Shown here: positions 59,685 through 64,000 of the stretch, in pieces
How the letters are laid out: every line of letters starts with the position of its first letter
Numbering within the stretch: the stretch's first letter is position 1
Assembly: GCF_024868665.1 (NCBI RefSeq)
Contig: NC_079910.1
Coordinates: 12,930,425-12,994,424, forward strand
DNA length: 64,000 nucleotides
Direction of reading: 5' to 3'
Origin: Triplophysa rosa
Lineage: Eukaryota; Chordata; Actinopteri; Cypriniformes; Nemacheilidae
Translations under genes and position numbers: made by a program
The notes under the pieces: generated by a model
Told to the model about the DNA's origin: nothing
The model's database searches: none
The model's input: the letters and a program-made list of their open reading frames with translations, nothing else

Positions 59685-62600
59685 ATTTAAATGTATATAT
59701 TTTGTTACTAGCTACATAATACCAATGTCCATTTACGTAAGTCATGCCACTCGGCGGCCATGTTTGCAGTGCCTCTGGGCAGCAATTTACCTCATAGCAA
59801 GTCAAACATCTCCTTGAATGGTGGAAGGCAGATATTTGTAAAATCGCAGGCAAACATCACAATAATTAGCATATTTCCGATCAATGATTAAACCTGATAT
59901 GGACTGTACCATAACTTTGGTTTGCTAAGCTGAAATTGCACTAAAAATCACCTTTTCAAGATCATTTCAGCTACTGCGCAGGTGAACAGGCTGGCAAGTG
60001 CCTCACAAGAGCCCCACCCCAAAGAATTGTCAGTCTTTATCGATTGATTATTGGCTCTTTTTACTGGAAGGCGGGACTTTCTTTATTAGAGCGGCCATAT
60101 TGAGAGTTGCATCCCTCTCCATTTTGTTAAAATGTATCATCTTTGATAATACACAAAATTGTTTGTTCAGTTTTCTATATGTCTCTCATTTATAATTGCA
60201 TTTGTGTTATATACAAAATCCTAACATGATATTAATCCACATAACTGCAGCAAATTTACTGAGGACACTTCTCCTGATGGCCTGTTCACGACTCTACTGT
60301 TCTTTGTTTTTACTCTATTACTCGGCTATACTACCCGGATCGTTTTCTGTACTGCTGGGCTCAGCAGGGATGGAAGAGCCAGCAGCACAAATGTGTCCTG
60401 GTTGCCACAGCAACACTACAGCCTGGCATTCTCTAGACAGCCAGGGCAGGAGATCTGATGCATTTGTGAGCGTGTGTGTGCGAGACAGACAGCGAGGGAG
60501 ATAGTGAGACAAAGATTTACATTGTTTCCGGCCAAATCACGATTCAGATCACATTCACACTGTTGAAGGAACAATCGAATACAACAGAACAACAACATCA
60601 TGAGCTTCCCTCTGTGAGTAAGCCAAATACCAGCAGAGCAGGGCATGTTCATTAGAGCCATGTAAGGACATGATAGCACGAAGAGCTCCTCGAAATGTAA
60701 TACATCACCAACCATCCCTTTTGTTTGACTTAAGAACCTGACTGAGATGCTCTCAATTTCTTAGAGAGCACCCATAACACCCAAGCGCAATGTCTGTGTA
60801 CACACCTGCCTGTGGCGTTGCTGCTGGGAATGTGTTTTCTGCCTTGACAGAGCAATGCTGGAGTTGCCAAGACATTTAAGATTGATATGACTTCTGCAAA
60901 AAGCACTTACTTTATTAGGAGAAAAAGAAGACTTTAAATGTAGCTTAAAAATGCAGTCAATTCTTCACAGTGTCAACCCATAATTTTATCCAATTGGCAC
61001 CATTTAAGCTACATTTCTTTCCTTCTCTCTTGCGGAGCCAAACACAAAAGAATAAAACAGACCTAACTTCAGAGTTACAGCACCCCCTATTGAAACCACT
61101 AAGACAACTCTGATTTCACTTTCCCATCTGTGCTGCACACACACTCAAATACAGTTGACTAATAACCAAAAAAATAAATAAATACATTTGCAAGTTACTA
61201 AGATGCTGAGTGTGGGAGACTTGGCAGACACCCAAGTGTTATGTGTTATCCACAAATAAAAGATTTTGGAACTGTTCACATATCTAATATATAATAGCTA
61301 CAAAAACAACATTCATACATTTAAAATGTGCTCTAAGTTTCATAATTCTGTGTGATACCATTAAAAGTATAAAATTTACCACACATAATAACTTTACATA
61401 CATTTATATCTTTAAATGTTTACATGACAAAAAGATTTTCAGTTTGACACACTGTATCATGATACTCTAAAATATATTATTGCAATATTCGTCTGTGGTC
61501 TATGTTCTAATTATTAAAAATGTTTAATTTTTGTCAATCTTCAAGTCTCAACAAAAAAATCTGGAGGGTGTGAGGAAAGATCAAACATTTTTCATGCAGT
61601 CTCACCTTTTCACTTGGCATCAGAATGAATAAGGGATGAAGGCAGCCTTCCGTTTAAACTCTAACCCTTTGAGATCAATTGATCTTCCCATGAATTGAAA
61701 AGGGCAAGTTTTAATAATGTATCAAATACTTCTGGACCACACTGCAACATCATATTAAATTAGGATTTCGATAAATTGGTTACAATTTCTCTAATTTATT
61801 AGTCTATGAACCAAAACTCTGTTCGAATCACATGAAAACATCAATACAACATGCACACAGAGATGTAAAATGAGAGGAGAAGAAATCCAACAAGTACAGA
61901 CCCTAAACGAAACAATTCAGCCCAGAACTTAACAAGCTAAAAAGAACTGGAATGGTTATTTGTTTGCACATTTACATGTAATCAAGACATGTACTTCACA
62001 TAGCTAAACACCTTTATTACCAAATGTACAGTAACCTGTATACGGTCTAATTGTATGACGTTCATGAACATATCGTAGTAACGTTAGGCCTACATGTTGT
62101 TGTGCAATGCTCAACACTTCCAGTTCGCATTAATAACGATTCAAACCATTGCAACACATTTAAGATGTAATTAGATAAATTAATTTACATCAATAACAAT
62201 ACAGTTTCTTAGTGAATAGATACATTAATTTACAGACTGAGTCGTTTGTGTAGCCTACTGATCGTCTTCAATGTTGAACTGAATAACGTTAGTGGTCACG
62301 TGACAAATTAACTCGTACCAACATCCTAAAATAGAATCCAGTGGCTTAGTAAACGTCACAAAAATAAACAGCTATATAATAAAATCTTTTAAAATCATTT
62401 GATTGATTTTCAGTGACACATATTTGAAAAATTGATTAAAAACCAACAGTTAATTTATCTCAAATTTACATATAGCGATTATTTAAGTTTATTTAATTAG
62501 AATAATATTTTTTATCAACAAATCATATTTTTACAATTTATATTTTTTACTATAACTATTTATATTTTATTTATTTTTTGTTCATATTAATTTATATTAT

Positions 62601-63180
62601 TATTTTATTGTATAATAATTGTATTAAATAAAATGTTTTATTTTGTTGTATGTTCAAAAATGAGTTAAATGGGTCCTGTAGTACAGTCGCATTTGAATAA
62701 ACCGTATGGGACGCATTGACATCTAGCGGTTGAGCTTGGTATCGCAGTCTAAATTCAAAATATTGTAGAGACGAGTTTAACCAAGTAACAGTTCTTCTGG
62801 GTTTCTTTTGATTGTTATCAGAAATCTACAGGCACTCTATTGTTTCCGAAGTTAAGGGCAGACCACGAACGTGCTCATGCGCAGTAACGTTTGTTTATGT
62901 TGTCACTTTGAAACCGTCTATAGGCAAACTTTGGAACCTAATGGTTGTCTAATGTCTATATTGACTTATAGACAAACTTTGTACAATGTATTGATACATA
63001 ATTGAAACATTGAATATACCTGAAGTGGCCAATCTTTGATGCAGACCGTCTCTTCCATGCCAGATAAAATTCAGCACACTCTAAAAAGTTTTACTGCGAT
63101 TTACTCACTAAAAAAAGGAGTAAATTTTAAAGCTGTGAAATCAATGAATTATACTGTTTAAATTGAGTAAATGTAAGTGT
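59685..63180. other. Intergenic sequence, no gene recognised
   Basis: Open frames at 59998-60195, 60196-60504 and 60416-60715 (minus) lack motifs and splice context. The CTATTGAAACCACTAAGAC segment at 61,089 and GACATCTAGCGGTTGAGC at 62,719 may be repeat fragments. Very AT-rich at 62,400-62,650. Confidence 0.45.
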
Positions 63181-63194
63181 AACCGGTCCTACTC

Positions 63195-63270
63195 GCCCCG
63201 CTCTGCGCGGGCCTCGAACCGACGACGGTCCGGATGGGAGACGGGCGCTCTAACGAGGAGGCTAAAGACC
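63195..63270 (-). other. tRNA-like sequence (pseudogene or SINE head)
   Basis: The minus strand reads TTTAGCCTCCTCGTTAGAGC, then GCCCGTCTCCCATCCGGACC, then GTCGTCGGTTCGAGGCCCGC. TTAGAGCGCCCG and GGTTCGAGGC resemble an A-box region and a B box (GGTTCGANNC) of tRNA genes, about the right distance apart. The T-arm and anticodon stems are imperfect and no CCA-proximal acceptor stem is clear, so a tRNA-derived repeat or pseudogene is likelier than a working tRNA. Confidence 0.45.
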
Positions 63271-63416
63271 GCAGTCTCTAGCGTCTGTCGCTAGAGCGTC
63301 TCTGTTGGTCAGCTCTTTACTAGCTGGCCTCCGTTAAATAATTAAAAAATGTAAGTAAATCTGAGTAACTCTATTATTTCACATGTAAAATAAAATTGAG
63401 TAGATCCACAAAGTTA

Positions 63417-63595
63417 CGGAGCCCGTCTGGTCTGGGTACAGTTTATTAATCCGAGAGCACGGTTTTGTAAACTGTGGGAACAGTTTTAGAATCTGCGAGT
63501 ACGGATTTTAAACTGAGGGAACGAATTACAAATATGTGGCCACGGATTTGCGGGCCTTGATTTTTTTTCACCCACAGGTGACCAGACGGGCTCCG
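63417..63595. mobile_element. Miniature inverted-repeat element (179 bp)
   Basis: CGGAGCCCGTCTGGTC at 63417-63432 and its exact complement at 63580-63595 are 16-bp terminal inverted repeats. The interior has two to three imperfect units of ~35-40 bp (GAGAGCACGG..., GAGTACGGAT..., GGCCACGGATT...). The flanks GTTA and TAAC extend the symmetry with a 2-bp offset. No target duplication could be fixed and there is no coding capacity. Confidence 0.82.
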
Positions 63596-64000
63596 CATAA
63601 CGTCTATCTGTACTCCCGGGTTTCTTCCCACATCCGTGTCGCTTTCGATTTCAACATGGTGGCGGAAGGCGGAGTGACATCAGTGTAACGTTACGTTAAC
63701 GTTATTGAGCTGAACCTCGCACGTCTAGTTGCTGGACCACGGTTAACGTTACACAGGACGTTATAAATGTAAATATCCTGGCTGTATTAACATTTGTCGG
63801 TTGAAATAAATACACGGTGATTCAAACAGTACTAACGTTACCCATTCCAAAAATAGTCACTGGTAACTTAGGCCTACTAGCTAACATACAAACGGATGGG
63901 CCAACATTTAGAAAACTAACTCACTGTTGTATAATTTATACACGAACATACCGTCAACGTTTAATGATCTTAAAGTTTGCCAACATATGCAGTATTAGCT
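63596..64000. other. ACGTTA-rich sequence at the window edge
   Basis: Contains many copies of AACGTTA/TAACGTT-type words (for example TAACGTTACGTTAACGTTA near 63,688). A short open frame from the ATG at 63656 (AACATGGTGGCGGAAGG context) is only 11 codons long. Whether this is a promoter or first exon of a gene to the right cannot be judged. Confidence 0.4.

Noticed and set aside
59998..60715. Overlapping small open frames as a possible gene
   Set aside because: No domain, no splice signals and no coding-like composition; the frames on the two strands overlap as expected by chance.

Overview
This is nuclear DNA of a teleost fish, most likely a cyprinid. It has long AT-rich introns with consensus GT/AG splice sites, CA and CGCA microsatellites, and the fold-back repeat family with ends close to AAAGGGATAGTTCACCCA that is abundant in carp and zebrafish relatives. 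It also carries many short hAT-type and Tc1/mariner-type elements. There is no sign of bacterial, viral or organellar sequence, and the species cannot be fixed from this window.

Left half (about 1-35,765): one protein-coding gene on the + strand, the 3' two thirds of an MTCL/SOGA-family microtubule-crosslinking protein, best matched to MTCL2 (SOGA1). I joined eleven coding exons by their splice sites: 9152-9211, 10290-11546, 13345-13461, 15826-15951, 16173-16403, 16487-16633, 17635-17805, 25756-26016, 28217-28287, 28375-29806 and 32698-32847. All junctions keep frame and give 1,340 codons and a TGA stop. The N-terminal exons lie outside the window to the left. A 2.9 kb 3' UTR ends at tandem AATAAA signals near 35,740.

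The introns hold most of the recognisable transposons. They include hAT-type elements with target-site duplications at 5617-6433, 9569-9880, 18149-18743 and 31158-32119, a Tc1/mariner remnant at 15260-15661, many fold-back copies, and a decayed DIRS-type retrotransposon at about 20,130-23,020. The DIRS copy keeps gag-like, reverse transcriptase, RNase H and tyrosine recombinase pieces plus its terminal inverted repeats.

Right half (about 35,766-64,000): I find no convincing protein-coding gene. Its most unusual part is a GC-rich block at about 41,410-46,080, distinct from its AT-rich surroundings. The block holds a frameshifted minus-strand tyrosine recombinase pseudogene (stop at 43,428-43,430). 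About 130 bp beyond that stop lies a 1.6 kb two-tier tandem array of related 60-bp and 84-bp units, part of which was duplicated as a roughly 635-bp higher-order block. The rest is intergenic DNA with fold-back repeats, a long hairpin element (56,296-56,599), hAT-type elements, a tRNA-like sequence and a small inverted-repeat element (63,417-63,595).

The window therefore shows one conserved cytoskeletal gene in transposon-rich DNA. The best candidate for something undescribed is the recombinase-plus-tandem-array block.
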